From the NCBI GenBank assembly GCA_964418125.1, contig CAYQKY010000002.1:1-64000 (forward strand): 64,000 nt of DNA, given 5' to 3'. The position numbers were made by a program, and so were the translations under genes. Below, piece after piece: positions 15,401-23,676 of this stretch (the stretch's first letter is position 1; each line of letters opens with the position of its first letter). Under the pieces are notes generated by a model. That model did no database searches and was not told the origin of the DNA. It was given only the letters and a program-made list of their open reading frames with translations. This stretch comes from JACJXW01 sp964418125 (lineage in GTDB: Bacteria; Bacteroidota; Bacteroidia; Chitinophagales; Saprospiraceae).

Positions 15401-16402
15401 CGCCGCCGCAAGGTCAACCCCAGCGATAAGGACGCAAAGGTGACCTTCATCGACGAGGTGGGCGACCACTGGGAAGAGTACAACGTCTTCCACCACAAGT
15501 TCATCACCTGGCTGGAAGCCAACGGCTACGATGTGGATAAAGTGACCCGTATGACGGCCCAAGAGCTGCAGCCCATCATCGAACAATCGCCCTACCACCG
15601 GGCCACCGCCAATGATGTGGACTGGGTGCAGAAGGTGAAAATGCAGGGCGCCATCCAGAAATGGGTGGACCACTCCATCAGCGTGACGGTGAACGTTCCG
15701 GAAGACACCTCCGAAGAGATGGTCAAAAAGATCTACCAGACGGCCTGGGAAGCCGGCTGTAAGGGCTGCACCATCTACCGGGAAGGCTCCCGCTCCGGTG
15801 TCCTGGTCGCGGATTCCGGTAGCAAAGACAGAAAGGTCGCGCGCTTCCAGGAAACCATGTCCCCCAAGCGCCCGAAAGTGCTGGAGGCGGCCGTGGTGCG
15901 TTTCAAGAACAACTCCGAAGACTGGATCGCCGTCATCGGCCTGTATGACAAGCGCCCCTACGAGATCTTTACCGGGCGGGCGGAAGATATGTTCAAGTTC
16001 CCGGACTACGTTACCTCCGGCTGGGTCATCAAGGCCAAAGACGAGGACGGCCACAACCGCTACGACCTCCAGTTCCTCGACCGGGAAGGCTACCGGATCA
16101 CCATCGAAGGGCTGTCCCGTTCTTTCAATAAGGAGTATTGGAACTACGCCAAGCTCATCTCCGGCGTCCTCCGCCACGGCATGCCCATTCCCTACGTGGT
16201 CGACCTGGTGGAAGGCCTCAACGTACCCGAAGATTACATCAACACCTGGAAGAACGGCGTCTGCCGCGCCCTCAAGCAGTTCGTGCCCGACGGCACCCAG
16301 GCTGCCGACAGCAATTGCCCCAGCTGCGGCGACCCGGAAGGGCTGCTGTATAAGGAAGGGTGTTTGATCTGTAAGAGCTGCGGGTACTCGGAGTGTGGTT
16401 AA
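12410..16402 (+). CDS. nrdJ: Adenosylcobalamin-dependent (class II) ribonucleotide reductase with intein
   Basis: The precursor has 1330 residues, of which 308-782 are an intein, leaving an enzyme of 855 residues. It reduces ribonucleotides to deoxyribonucleotides using adenosylcobalamin to make the thiyl radical. N-terminal residues ~20-300 carry the class II fold (LSNCFVIGSGADSYGGIAKA). The active-site motif NPCGEIPL is re-formed across the splice junction (NP at 306-307, CGEIPL from 783). Later motifs include LLTIAPTGTTSLM. The C-terminus has cysteines in zinc-ribbon spacing (CPSCG, CLICKSCG), as in many NrdJ proteins. It is monocistronic by context, with a palindromic array after the stop. 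Enzyme codons are GC-rich; intein codons are noticeably less so. Confidence 0.95.
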   Translation: METPSIKKKTRNTPTKTYTYEEALKASVKYFNGDELAASVWVNKYALKDSFGNIYERTPDDMHRRIAAEIARIEQKYPSPVSEKEIYEALKDFQYIVPQGSPMAGIGNNFQVSSLSNCFVIGSGADSYGGIAKADEEQVQLMKRRGGVGQDLSHLRPKGTPVMNSALTSTGIVPFMERYSNSTREVAQDGRRGALMLTVSIKHPDSEGFIDAKLEKGKVTGANVSVRIDDEFMKAAMAGKTYLQKFPIDAKEPLFKKEVDAAKLWAKIIHNAWKSAEPGVLFWDTIIRESVPDCYADLGYKTISTNPCLTGETLVAVADGRGHVSIRELAENGRDVPVYCLNEKGRLDIQLMRNPRITGYKKKVFKVTLDDGSVIRATSNHKFRLKKGEYRETKDLKPGDSLMIVTKFQGPVVNEEGRKQTDYWWFNDGRFRSTRSEHRMIAEFFQKREIKRGEVVHHVDYDSLNNSPDNLEIMDVKAHNALHQADMMGAQNPIFMIKADPEKFRAYSAQMSKATSGLKNGKAYQISNEELFEQAIHLTKVLGRRFSKKEWQEYARENELPMTFSRYRRDALGSIREMSLLAAAELGLVHADNDPRLLRTLLKAENQGYKTKLEGNTVAVEKECEYCSQSFWVNYHRREISYCSFDCLNSFLNTNVAVREKRADSINQVYLEKAEKNRVAQLQVYTQLKYQLQREPLMREWEVECKEAGVPCRVGTKYGFDSYQELKSEAEFHNHRVVSVEFDGYEDVYNGTVDKYHNFFAGGWEGQTKDGKPKLVYLNQKNCGEIPLCPYDSCRLLAINLYGYVEEPFTDKARFNFEKFARHVQLAQRMMDDIIDLEIEKVERILEKIDNDPEPEEIKATERRLWEKIHKACVNGRRTGVGITAEGDMLAALGLRYGTNEAIDFSVKVQQTLAVNAYRSSAVMAEERGAFPIYDSEREKDNPFINRLREADPALYEEMLAKGRRNIALLTIAPTGTTSLMTQTTSGIEPAFLISYKRRRKVNPSDKDAKVTFIDEVGDHWEEYNVFHHKFITWLEANGYDVDKVTRMTAQELQPIIEQSPYHRATANDVDWVQKVKMQGAIQKWVDHSISVTVNVPEDTSEEMVKKIYQTAWEAGCKGCTIYREGSRSGVLVADSGSKDRKVARFQETMSPKRPKVLEAAVVRFKNNSEDWIAVIGLYDKRPYEIFTGRAEDMFKFPDYVTSGWVIKAKDEDGHNRYDLQFLDREGYRITIEGLSRSFNKEYWNYAKLISGVLRHGMPIPYVVDLVEGLNVPEDYINTWKNGVCRALKQFVPDGTQAADSNCPSCGDPEGLLYKEGCLICKSCGYSECG
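13331..14755 (+). mobile_element. Intein with HNH homing endonuclease in NrdJ
   Basis: The 475-residue intein starts at Cys308 (CLTGETLVAVADG, block A) and ends with Asn782 before Cys783 of the extein. Block B has TSNH (RATSNHKF), and block F reads NGTVDKYHNFFAGG. Between the splicing blocks lies an HNH endonuclease (EVVHHVDYDSLNNSPDNLE) and further on a Cys-rich pair (CEYC and YCSFDC). The penultimate residue is Lys (LNQKN) instead of the usual His. Insertion right before the catalytic Cys of NPCGE is a known site for reductase inteins. Composition is less GC-rich than the host gene, consistent with transfer. Confidence 0.9.
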
Positions 16403-16404
16403 GC

Positions 16405-16506
16405 CAAGTCGGAAGGCGGAAATCGGAAGGCGGAATGACTAAGGAGGGCTGCATTATGCGGGCAGCTTACCGCCCTTCCGACTTCCGACTTCGCCCTTCC
16501 GACTTG
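16405..16506. repeat. Inverted array of TCGGAAGG-like units between convergent genes
   Basis: The left arm (16405-16434) holds copies of AAGTCGGAAGGCGGAA, and the right arm (16470-16506) holds their complements (CGCCCTTCCGACTT). The array separates the ends of the nrdJ and SDR genes and would fold into a long hairpin, possibly serving as a bidirectional terminator. Confidence 0.7.
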
Positions 16507-16507
16507 G

Positions 16508-17275
16508 TTACACCGTATACCCCCCATCCGCCGTAAAAACCGCTCCGGTGCAATAGGAACCGGCATCGGAGGCCAGCAGGAGGGCCAGCCCGGCAATTTC
16601 CTCCACCGTGCCCACCCGGGGTATGGGTAGCTGGCTGATCATGTACTTCATCACCTTTTCATTGCTCCACAGGGCTTCGCTGAACCTGGTCTTGATCAGG
16701 CCCGGGCAGATGGCGTTGGCGCGGACGCCGTGGCGCCCCCACTCCTTGGCCAGCACCTTGGTCAGAGAAATGAGGGCGGCTTTGCTGACGCTGTAGATGC
16801 CCAGCTGGTGCTCCGGGGTCAGCCCGCCGATGCTGCTGATGTTGATGATGGAGCCTCCGCCTCGTTTCTGCATCTCCGGCAGGGCCAGCTTGGACAGCTC
16901 GAAGGGCCCTTTTACGTTGACTTCCATGATCTTGTCATATGCCCCGGAGTCGGTATTTTCCACCGGGCCGAAGACGGGGTTGGTGGCCGCGTTGTTGACG
17001 ACGATGTCAATACCTCCGAAGGCTTTTTTTGCAGCTTCCGTCAGCTTACGGAGCTCTTCCCGGCTACCCGCGTTGGCGGCAACGGCAAGCGCTGAATAAC
17101 CTTTTTCCATCAGCGCATGGGCCACTTCATCCACTGCCTCCTGTTTGCGGCTGGAGACGACGACGCTGGCGCCGGCCTCGGCCAGAGCATAGGCGATCCC
17201 TTCCCCGATACCTTTGCTGGCGCCGGTAAGGACGGCTGTTTTTCCTTCGAGCTGAAATCGGTCAAAAGTGGGCAT
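16508..17275 (-). CDS. SDR family oxidoreductase
   Basis: The protein has 255 residues and is a classical short-chain dehydrogenase/reductase. The cofactor motif TGASKGIG is at 17-24, NNAATNP follows near 95, and the catalytic Ser (INISSIGG) and Tyr/Lys pair (YSVSK) are present. The C-terminus LASDAGSYCTGAVFTADGG is typical. It resembles the DHRS4 or glucose-1-dehydrogenase-like branch, but the substrate cannot be read from sequence. Ferredoxin and symporter genes follow on the same strand, without evidence of a shared pathway. Confidence 0.9.
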   Translation of the reverse strand: MPTFDRFQLEGKTAVLTGASKGIGEGIAYALAEAGASVVVSSRKQEAVDEVAHALMEKGYSALAVAANAGSREELRKLTEAAKKAFGGIDIVVNNAATNPVFGPVENTDSGAYDKIMEVNVKGPFELSKLALPEMQKRGGGSIINISSIGGLTPEHQLGIYSVSKAALISLTKVLAKEWGRHGVRANAICPGLIKTRFSEALWSNEKVMKYMISQLPIPRVGTVEEIAGLALLLASDAGSYCTGAVFTADGGYTV

Positions 17276-17447
17276 GGTGGTGGAAAATTAAAAAGCTCAC
17301 CGGAAACAAAGGTGCGGTGAGCTTTTATATTAAAAAATGTGAACAATAGTATTGATTTGAGCCTCCCGTCAAAATCAGGGAAACAGTCGGCGGACACTGA
17401 AGGCCCTGTATTCACTCAACCACTCAATCAATCCTTCAATCCATATT

Positions 17448-17795
17448 TCAAAGGTGCAGGCGCGCCTTGCGGGCCAGCAACTGCTCTTCGGTCTCTTCCC
17501 GCTCCGGGTCGGGGACACAGCAATCCACCGGGCATACGGCGGCGCATTGTGGCTCTTCGTGGAATCCTACGCACTCGGTGCATTTGTCCGGCACTATGTA
17601 GTAAAGGTCTTCAGAGATGGGCGCATGCTGTGCATCGGCGTCGGTTTCGGTGCCGTCTTCCAGCACGTAGGTGCCGGTTACGTCCGCCCCATCCGAAATG
17701 GCCCATTCCACGCCGCCCTCATAAATGGCGTTATTCGGGCATTCGGGCTCGCAGGCGCCGCAGTTGATGCATTCATCGGTTATCATTATAGCCAT
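17448..17795 (-). CDS. 2[4Fe-4S] ferredoxin (YfhL-like)
   Basis: The protein has 115 residues from the ATG at 17795 (MAIMITDECINCGACEPEC), chosen because the family begins there; an upstream ATG would add ten unlikely residues. Two clusters are present: CINCGACEPECP near the N-terminus and CTECVGFHEEPQCAAVCP later, separated by a ~50-residue insertion typical of this group. It is a small cytoplasmic electron carrier. The partner enzymes are not evident from neighbours. Confidence 0.9.
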   Translation of the reverse strand: MAIMITDECINCGACEPECPNNAIYEGGVEWAISDGADVTGTYVLEDGTETDADAQHAPISEDLYYIVPDKCTECVGFHEEPQCAAVCPVDCCVPDPEREETEEQLLARKARLHL

Positions 17796-17874
17796 AGTAC
17801 AGTCTTTTTTCTTGTTAACAGGCACGGGGTGTATTGGTTCTTCCCCGGCGACAAAAATAAACGATGCGACAGAA

Positions 17875-17913
17875 CATCAAAAATCGCGCATCAAAAATCA
17901 AAAATCAAAAATC
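17875..17913. repeat. ATCAAAA short tandem array
   Basis: Degenerate units of ATCAAAA recur between the symporter stop and the ferredoxin gene. A similar one-arm array of TCAATCC-like units lies at about 17410-17447 after the ferredoxin gene. See the finding on intergenic arrays. Confidence 0.55.
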
Positions 17914-17914
17914 C

Positions 17915-19711
17915 TCACCCTTCTTCCTTCAATGTCTTCAATTTATTCCAGACCCGGAACAGGAAATACGCTCCGCCCAGGGCCACGACTGTGCTTGCCG
18001 TCGCCTTTCCTATCTCCCCGTACAACCAGAACCCCATGGCGAAAAGCGTCCCGTATACTGTCAGGCATCCGATGACCATACAGGCAATTTCCAGGGGCAG
18101 TTGCCCGGGTTCTTCTTCCAGTTCGATGCCTTCGGCATGGGCTCTTTCAATGACCGGTTTCCAGCCCAGAGATGCCGGCCGGATCCGCCGGTAAAACTCA
18201 ACGAGCTTTTCCTGCCTGGTCACGGGCGTGAAAAATACGGAGGTAACCCAGATGACAGTGGTCAAAGTGGCTCCTATGATGATCTTCTGCCAGTCTTCCA
18301 TAGGGAGAAAGCCGGTTTTATCATGAAAGAAGGTGAAGTAACCGGCAACAAAGAGAGAGGCTATCATGGCCACGATCTCCGTCATGGCGTTGATCCGCCA
18401 CCAGAACCAGCGCAGGATGTAGATCAGGCCGGTGCCGGCGCCCAATAGAAGTAACAGGTTAAAGGCCTGGGTGGCATGTTGCAGCATGAGCCCCAACCCG
18501 ATGCCCAGCACCGTCGAAAGGATGGTGAACAGTCGCCCTGCCGTTACCAACTCCTTCTGAGAGGCATTGGGTTTGAGGAAGCGCTGATAGAAGTCGTTGA
18601 CCAGGTAGGAGGCGCCCAGGTTGATCTGGGTGGACATGGTCGACATGAAAGCGGCGATCAGCGAAGCGGCCACCAGCCCCAGCAGGCCCGGGGGCAGCTT
18701 GGTGAGCATGGCCGGGTAGGCTACGTCATGCCCCAGCTTGCTGGCGGATAAGGTGGGGAATGCCGACTGTATGTCATCGAGGGTAGGAAAAACAACGATG
18801 GAAGCCAGGCCGATCAGTATCCAGGGCCAGGGGCGAAGGGCGTAGTGGGCGATATTGAAGAACAAGGTTGCGCCAATGGCCTGCTTTTCATCTTTGGCGG
18901 AAAACATGCGCTGTGCGATATATCCACCCCCGCCGGGTTCCGCTCCGGGATAATAAGAGGCCCACCACTGAACGGCCAGCGGGACCAGAAGCAAGGGGAT
19001 CCACTGGGAAGCATCGTTCAGGTCGGGCACCAGGCTGAGTTTGCCCTGTACTTCGGGGTGCGACAACAACTGCCCCAGGCCTCCCACCTCCGGAAGGCCC
19101 AGGAGGTACACGCAGGCCCAGACCGAGCCGATCATGGCCAGGACGAAAAGGACGAAATCGGTGACCACCACCGCCGTCAGGCCGCCGAATGCGCTGTAGG
19201 CCAGCGTGATCGACCCGGCGATCAGCAGGGTCTGCCAACCCGGTATCCCCAGGATGATCTCCCCGAACTTGATGGCCGCCAGGGAGACGGCCCCCATAAC
19301 CATGACGTTGAAGATGAGGCCAAGGTAGAGGGCCCGGAAACCCCGAAGGAAGGCAGCGGCAAAACCGCTGTAGCGGAGTTCGTAAAATTCAATATCCGTT
19401 AAAATATTGGCCCGCCGCCAGAGCTTGGCGTAGACGAATACCGTCAGCATGCCGGTAAGCAGGAAGGCCCACCAGCTCCAGTTCTTGGCAACGCCGTCTT
19501 CCCGGACAAAACCGGTGACGAGGTTGGGCGTGTCCGATGAAAAAGTGGTGGCCACCATGGAAACCCCCAGCAACCACCAGGGCATATTGCGGCCGGAAAG
19601 AAAGAATTCCTGTACATTCTTGCCCGCCGAACGGGATACGCCAATGCCCACGGCCAGTGCAAAGAGAAAATAGACGCCTATGATCGCCCAGTCTAAAGTC
19701 GTGAGGTTCAT
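17915..19711 (-). CDS. Sodium:solute symporter (SSS) family transporter
   Basis: The protein has 598 residues and about 13-14 membrane helices. The N-terminus starts LDWAIIGVYFLFALAVGIG, and FFLSGRNMPWWLLGVSMVA is the SSS hallmark loop. Later motifs include FGGLTAVVVTDFVLF and FMSTMSTQINLGASY, which hold conserved sodium-site positions. It probably imports a sugar or other organic solute with Na+ across the inner membrane; the substrate is not evident. It is divergent from mutS across ~230 bp. Confidence 0.9.
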   Translation of the reverse strand: MNLTTLDWAIIGVYFLFALAVGIGVSRSAGKNVQEFFLSGRNMPWWLLGVSMVATTFSSDTPNLVTGFVREDGVAKNWSWWAFLLTGMLTVFVYAKLWRRANILTDIEFYELRYSGFAAAFLRGFRALYLGLIFNVMVMGAVSLAAIKFGEIILGIPGWQTLLIAGSITLAYSAFGGLTAVVVTDFVLFVLAMIGSVWACVYLLGLPEVGGLGQLLSHPEVQGKLSLVPDLNDASQWIPLLLVPLAVQWWASYYPGAEPGGGGYIAQRMFSAKDEKQAIGATLFFNIAHYALRPWPWILIGLASIVVFPTLDDIQSAFPTLSASKLGHDVAYPAMLTKLPPGLLGLVAASLIAAFMSTMSTQINLGASYLVNDFYQRFLKPNASQKELVTAGRLFTILSTVLGIGLGLMLQHATQAFNLLLLLGAGTGLIYILRWFWWRINAMTEIVAMIASLFVAGYFTFFHDKTGFLPMEDWQKIIIGATLTTVIWVTSVFFTPVTRQEKLVEFYRRIRPASLGWKPVIERAHAEGIELEEEPGQLPLEIACMVIGCLTVYGTLFAMGFWLYGEIGKATASTVVALGGAYFLFRVWNKLKTLKEEG

Positions 19712-19782
19712 TCCGTTTTGTTATTGGTTCTGAAGACAAGTTTACCAAAGCTTATTCAATTTATTATAGAATAGTGCAGGTT

Positions 19783-19812
19783 TTTGAATTCCGGGCAATA
19801 GATTTATCTTTG
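19783..19812 (+). promoter_or_regulatory. Bacteroidota-type promoter for mutS
   Basis: TTTG at 19783-19786 and TATCTTTG at 19805-19812 are separated by 18 bases, close to the Bacteroidota consensus TTTG-(N19-21)-TAnnTTTG. It lies about 135 bp upstream of the mutS start. Confidence 0.55.
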
Positions 19813-19945
19813 AGTGAGCAGGTGCGTGTTCGGCGATGTTCGCTATTTGCTATGGCCTGAAGGTAGGAGGCAATACTGAAAACCGATCACCGGCCACCGA
19901 ACCACCTGCAACTCAATTCCCTGATAATCAAAACTTGAAACCACA

Positions 19946-22603
19946 TTGGCAAAGGGTACGAAGAGCAAGAAAAGTGGCAAAGTGACGCCTCTGATGGGGC
20001 AGTACTTTAAAGTGAAAGCCAAATATCCGGATGCAATACTGTTGTTCCGGGTGGGCGATTTCTATGAGACTTTCGGAGAGGATGCCATCACCGCCTCGCA
20101 GGTGCTGGGCATCATTCTGACCCGGCGGAACAATGGTGGCAGCGACATCGAGCTGGCCGGCTTTCCCCACCATTCCATGGACCTCTACCTCCCGCGGCTG
20201 GTCCGGGCCGGATACCGGGTGGCCATCTGCGAACAGCTCGAAAAGCCCAGCCCCCAGAAAAAGGTCGTCAAACGGGGCGTGACCGAAGTGGTGACACCAG
20301 GTGTGGCCATTGACGATAAACTCCTGGACCACAAGTCTAACAATTACCTTGCGTCCGTCTTTTTTGGCCGCAAAGGGCAGGTAGGATTGGCCTTTCTCGA
20401 TATCTCCACCGGGGAGTTCCTCGTTTGTGAGGGCAGCCTGGCCTATGCCGAAAAGCTGATACAGAGTTTCAACCCTTCCGAACTCATTTTTTCCAAAGAC
20501 CGCCGGAAAGAAGTGGAAAAGCTGTTCGGGGACAGATATTACACCTTCACCCTCGATGAATGGGTATATACTTATGACTACACCCGGGAAAAGCTTCTTG
20601 AACACTTCGAGGTGCAGAACCTGAAAGGTTTCGGAGTGGAGGAGATGGAACTGGGCCAGGTGGCCGCCGGCGCTACCCTCCATTACCTGGCGACTACGGA
20701 GAACAAGAACCTCAAGCACATCAACGCCATCAGCCGGATACAGCCCGACCGCTATGTATGGCTGGACCGCTTTACCGTGCGCAACCTCGAGCTGATCTAC
20801 AGCAACCACGATAGTGGGGTCCCCCTGATCAGGATACTGGACCAGACCGTTTCCTCCATGGGCGCCCGCCTGTTAAAAAAATGGGTGGTCCTTCCTCTGA
20901 AGTCCATACCCGCTATCGAAAGCCGGCTGGATATGGTGGGGTATTTTCTGGACAACCCCGGACTGAGCGGAGAGGTAGAGCAGTACATCCAGCAGATGGG
21001 CGACCTGGAGCGCCTTATCTCCAAGGTGCCGCTGGGCAAGATCAACCCGCGGGAAGTGGTGCAGCTCAAAAAGGCCCTGGGGCTGATCAACCCGATCAAG
21101 GAACTGCTACTGGCCAGTGATAATACCTACCTGGCCAAGATCGCTGAAGGGCTCAACCCCTGCAGCCTGCTCAAGGAAGAGATCGGCAGGCAGGTCGTTG
21201 AAGACCCTCCGGTCAACCTCGCCAAGGGCGGTGTCATCGCCGATGGGTTCAATGCCGAACTGGATGAGCTGCGCAGTGTCGTGCAGAACAGCGAAGGCCT
21301 CCTGGAAGAGATCCAGAAAACGGAAGCTCAGCGTACCGGCATCAACAGCCTTAAGATCGGCTTCAATAACGTCTTCGGGTACTACCTGGAGGTGACCAAC
21401 AAATACAAAAACCAGGCGCCTCCCGAATGGACCCGTAAACAAACGCTGACCAATGCAGAGCGCTACATCACTGACGAGCTGAAGAAGCTGGAGGCCAGGA
21501 TACTGGGCGCCCAGGATAAAATACTCGAACTGGAAGAACACCTCTTCGAACAGCTGGTGCTCAGCCTGGCAGACTATATACAGCCCATTCAGCACAACGC
21601 CAACCTCATCGCACGGATCGACTGCCTGCTGTCGTTCGCCAAAGTGGCGAAAAAGAACAACTACTGCCGGCCAAAGATCGACGATTCTCTGGTGGTGGAC
21701 ATCAGACAGGGCCGCCATCCGGTGATCGAACAGTACATGGCGCTGGATGAGGAATACGTACCCAACGACGTCTACCTGGATAACGAAGAACAGCAGGTCC
21801 TGATGATCACCGGGCCGAATATGGCCGGTAAATCGGCCCTGTTGCGGCAAACCGCCCTGATCTGCCTCATGGCGCAGATGGGCTCCTTCGTTCCCGCCGA
21901 GAGCGCCCGCCTCGGCCTGGTCGACAAGGTCTTTACCCGGGTTGGTGCTTCCGATAATATTTCTTCGGGAGAATCGACCTTTATGGTAGAGATGAACGAA
22001 ACGGCCAGCATCATGAACAACATTTCCGACCGAAGCCTCATCCTGCTGGATGAGATCGGCAGGGGCACGAGCACCTACGACGGCATCTCCATTGCCTGGT
22101 CAATAGCGGAATTCCTGCACAATAACGGCGTAGCGCGCCCCAAAACGCTCTTTGCCACGCACTATCACGAGCTCAATGAACTGGCCAACAAGTTTTCGCG
22201 CATCAAGAACTTCAATATCGCCACCCGGGAGGTGGGCCATAAGGTGATCTTCCTGCGCAAACTGGCGCCGGGTGGCAGCGAGCACAGCTTCGGCATCCAT
22301 GTCGCCAAAATGGCGGGCATGCCCCGCGGCATCGTGGAACGAGCCGCCCATATCCTGACTCAACTGGAACAAAAGTCCATAGATAATGGAGAAGAAGGCG
22401 CCGCCGACGGCATTAAAACGGATAAGCCGCGGACGCAAAACATTTCCACGGAAGCCCTGCAACTCAGCATCTTCGAAACCGTGGACCCTACCGCCGGAAA
22501 GATCAAAGAGGCCTTACTCGACCTGGACCTGAACTCCATGACGCCCATCGATTGCATGATGAAGCTCAACGAACTGAAAAAGTTCCTGGAGGAACAACAC
22601 TAG
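19946..22603 (+). CDS. mutS: DNA mismatch repair protein MutS
   Basis: The protein has 885 residues, the usual MutS length. The N-terminal mismatch-reading motif FRVGDFYETF contains the Phe-x-Glu wedge. Clamp and lever domains follow, then the ATPase with Walker A TGPNMAGKSALLRQ near 622 and Walker B LLDEIGRGTSTYDG near 700, and the C-terminal dimerisation part. It recognises mismatches and recruits MutL. The start is TTG 19946; the first ATG (residue 17) would remove part of the conserved TPLMxQY stretch. Confidence 0.97.
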   Translation: MAKGTKSKKSGKVTPLMGQYFKVKAKYPDAILLFRVGDFYETFGEDAITASQVLGIILTRRNNGGSDIELAGFPHHSMDLYLPRLVRAGYRVAICEQLEKPSPQKKVVKRGVTEVVTPGVAIDDKLLDHKSNNYLASVFFGRKGQVGLAFLDISTGEFLVCEGSLAYAEKLIQSFNPSELIFSKDRRKEVEKLFGDRYYTFTLDEWVYTYDYTREKLLEHFEVQNLKGFGVEEMELGQVAAGATLHYLATTENKNLKHINAISRIQPDRYVWLDRFTVRNLELIYSNHDSGVPLIRILDQTVSSMGARLLKKWVVLPLKSIPAIESRLDMVGYFLDNPGLSGEVEQYIQQMGDLERLISKVPLGKINPREVVQLKKALGLINPIKELLLASDNTYLAKIAEGLNPCSLLKEEIGRQVVEDPPVNLAKGGVIADGFNAELDELRSVVQNSEGLLEEIQKTEAQRTGINSLKIGFNNVFGYYLEVTNKYKNQAPPEWTRKQTLTNAERYITDELKKLEARILGAQDKILELEEHLFEQLVLSLADYIQPIQHNANLIARIDCLLSFAKVAKKNNYCRPKIDDSLVVDIRQGRHPVIEQYMALDEEYVPNDVYLDNEEQQVLMITGPNMAGKSALLRQTALICLMAQMGSFVPAESARLGLVDKVFTRVGASDNISSGESTFMVEMNETASIMNNISDRSLILLDEIGRGTSTYDGISIAWSIAEFLHNNGVARPKTLFATHYHELNELANKFSRIKNFNIATREVGHKVIFLRKLAPGGSEHSFGIHVAKMAGMPRGIVERAAHILTQLEQKSIDNGEEGAADGIKTDKPRTQNISTEALQLSIFETVDPTAGKIKEALLDLDLNSMTPIDCMMKLNELKKFLEEQH

Positions 22604-22648
22604 CGAAATATGGGAGCCTGGCCAATATGTCACCCACTCAATAAAAAA

Positions 22649-22673
22649 GCCCTGGCAGCTTCGGCGCCAGGGC
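22649..22673. terminator. GC-rich hairpin after mutS
   Basis: GCCCTGGC (22649-22656) pairs with GCCAGGGC (22666-22673) around a ten-nucleotide loop. The A-run lies on the left, so the U-tract would form on minus-strand transcripts. It may still limit read-through from mutS. Confidence 0.5.
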
Positions 22674-22848
22674 ACGGCGGTAACAAACTTTTGTGTTTAA
22701 TTGTCTGAGTTTCCCTCAATTTGGGGAATACCGCCTGAAAACCATTCATCGCTTTTGGTTGAAGAGGGAAACTGCCTTTCTGACGCAGTAAGCTGGCCGC
22801 GGCCACATCTAGAGTTCGATCAGGATAACCTCTTAATTTTTTTCGACT

Positions 22849-23565
22849 ATGAAAATTGCATTGCTTGGATACGGAAAGATGGGGAAAGCCATCGAGCGGC
22901 TGGGCCTGGAGGATGGGGAGGAAATCGTCCTCCGGGCAGACTCCGGAACATCAACTGAGGTGGTAAAAGATTTCCTGCCGGCGGCCGATGTGGCCATCGA
23001 GTTCAGCCGTCCAGAAAGTGCTTTCGACAACATCCGCCTTTCCCTGGAGGCAGGAGTGCCGGTGGTATGCGGGACGACGGCCTGGCTCAGCCGGCTGAAG
23101 GAGGCTAAAACGCTCTGTAATGAACACGAGGGCGCCCTGTTCTACGCCTCCAACTTCAGCATTGGCGTTAACCTGTTCTTTTCCCTCAACCGGTACCTGG
23201 CGGAAATGATGGCCCAGATGCCTCAGTACAGGGTGAAAATGGAAGAAATTCACCATACTCAAAAGCTGGACGCTCCCAGCGGCACCGCCATCACCCTGGC
23301 TGAAGATATCCTGGCACAAATCAAAGGACTAGACAAATGGGTCAACCGCGATGCTGAAACAAAAGGAGAACTACCTATCCTCTCCCGGCGGGAAGGGCAG
23401 GTTCCCGGAACCCATGAAGTGCAGTACAACTCGCCGATTGATTCCATTACCATTCGCCACGAAGCCCACTCCCGGGAGGGCTTCGCCCGTGGCGCCTTGC
23501 TGGCCGCCCGCTGGCTGGTGGGGAAAAAAGGCTATTTCGAAATGAAAGATATGCTCGGCTTTTGA
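22849..23565 (+). CDS. dapB: 4-hydroxy-tetrahydrodipicolinate reductase
   Basis: The protein has 238 residues. The nucleotide-binding loop GYGKMG is at 7-12, CGTTAW and the active-site region EEIHHTQKLDAPSGTA follow, with the catalytic His pair and the substrate-binding Lys. The enzyme makes tetrahydrodipicolinate with NAD(P)H for lysine and peptidoglycan diaminopimelate synthesis in the cytoplasm. It is slightly short, as in other Bacteroidota. No other dap gene is adjacent. Confidence 0.95.
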   Translation: MKIALLGYGKMGKAIERLGLEDGEEIVLRADSGTSTEVVKDFLPAADVAIEFSRPESAFDNIRLSLEAGVPVVCGTTAWLSRLKEAKTLCNEHEGALFYASNFSIGVNLFFSLNRYLAEMMAQMPQYRVKMEEIHHTQKLDAPSGTAITLAEDILAQIKGLDKWVNRDAETKGELPILSRREGQVPGTHEVQYNSPIDSITIRHEAHSREGFARGALLAARWLVGKKGYFEMKDMLGF

Positions 23566-23566
23566 A

Positions 23567-23676
23567 AGGAATGAGGGAATGAAGGAAAGATGGATTTAAT
23601 GCTCTAGGCCCAATCATTCCATCATTCCATCATTCACTCACTCATTCCATCATTCACTCATTCACTCATTCATTCC
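23567..23676. repeat. GAATGA / TCATTC lopsided inverted array
   Basis: A short purine-rich left arm (about 23567-23590, GGAATGAGGGAATGAAGG) faces a longer right arm (about 23610-23676) of CATTCCAT and CATTCACT units, with a ~20-nt loop. It fills the gap between dapB and the next gene. Confidence 0.7.

Noticed and set aside
14453..16177. Long minus-strand ORF inside nrdJ, and similar long antisense ORFs in ppdK, the PKD giant and the M1 peptidase
   Set aside because: They mirror GC-rich codons of well-supported genes on the other strand and have no motifs of their own.
22701..22958. Plus-strand ORF overlapping the dapB start
   Set aside because: It runs out of frame into dapB and lacks any family resemblance.
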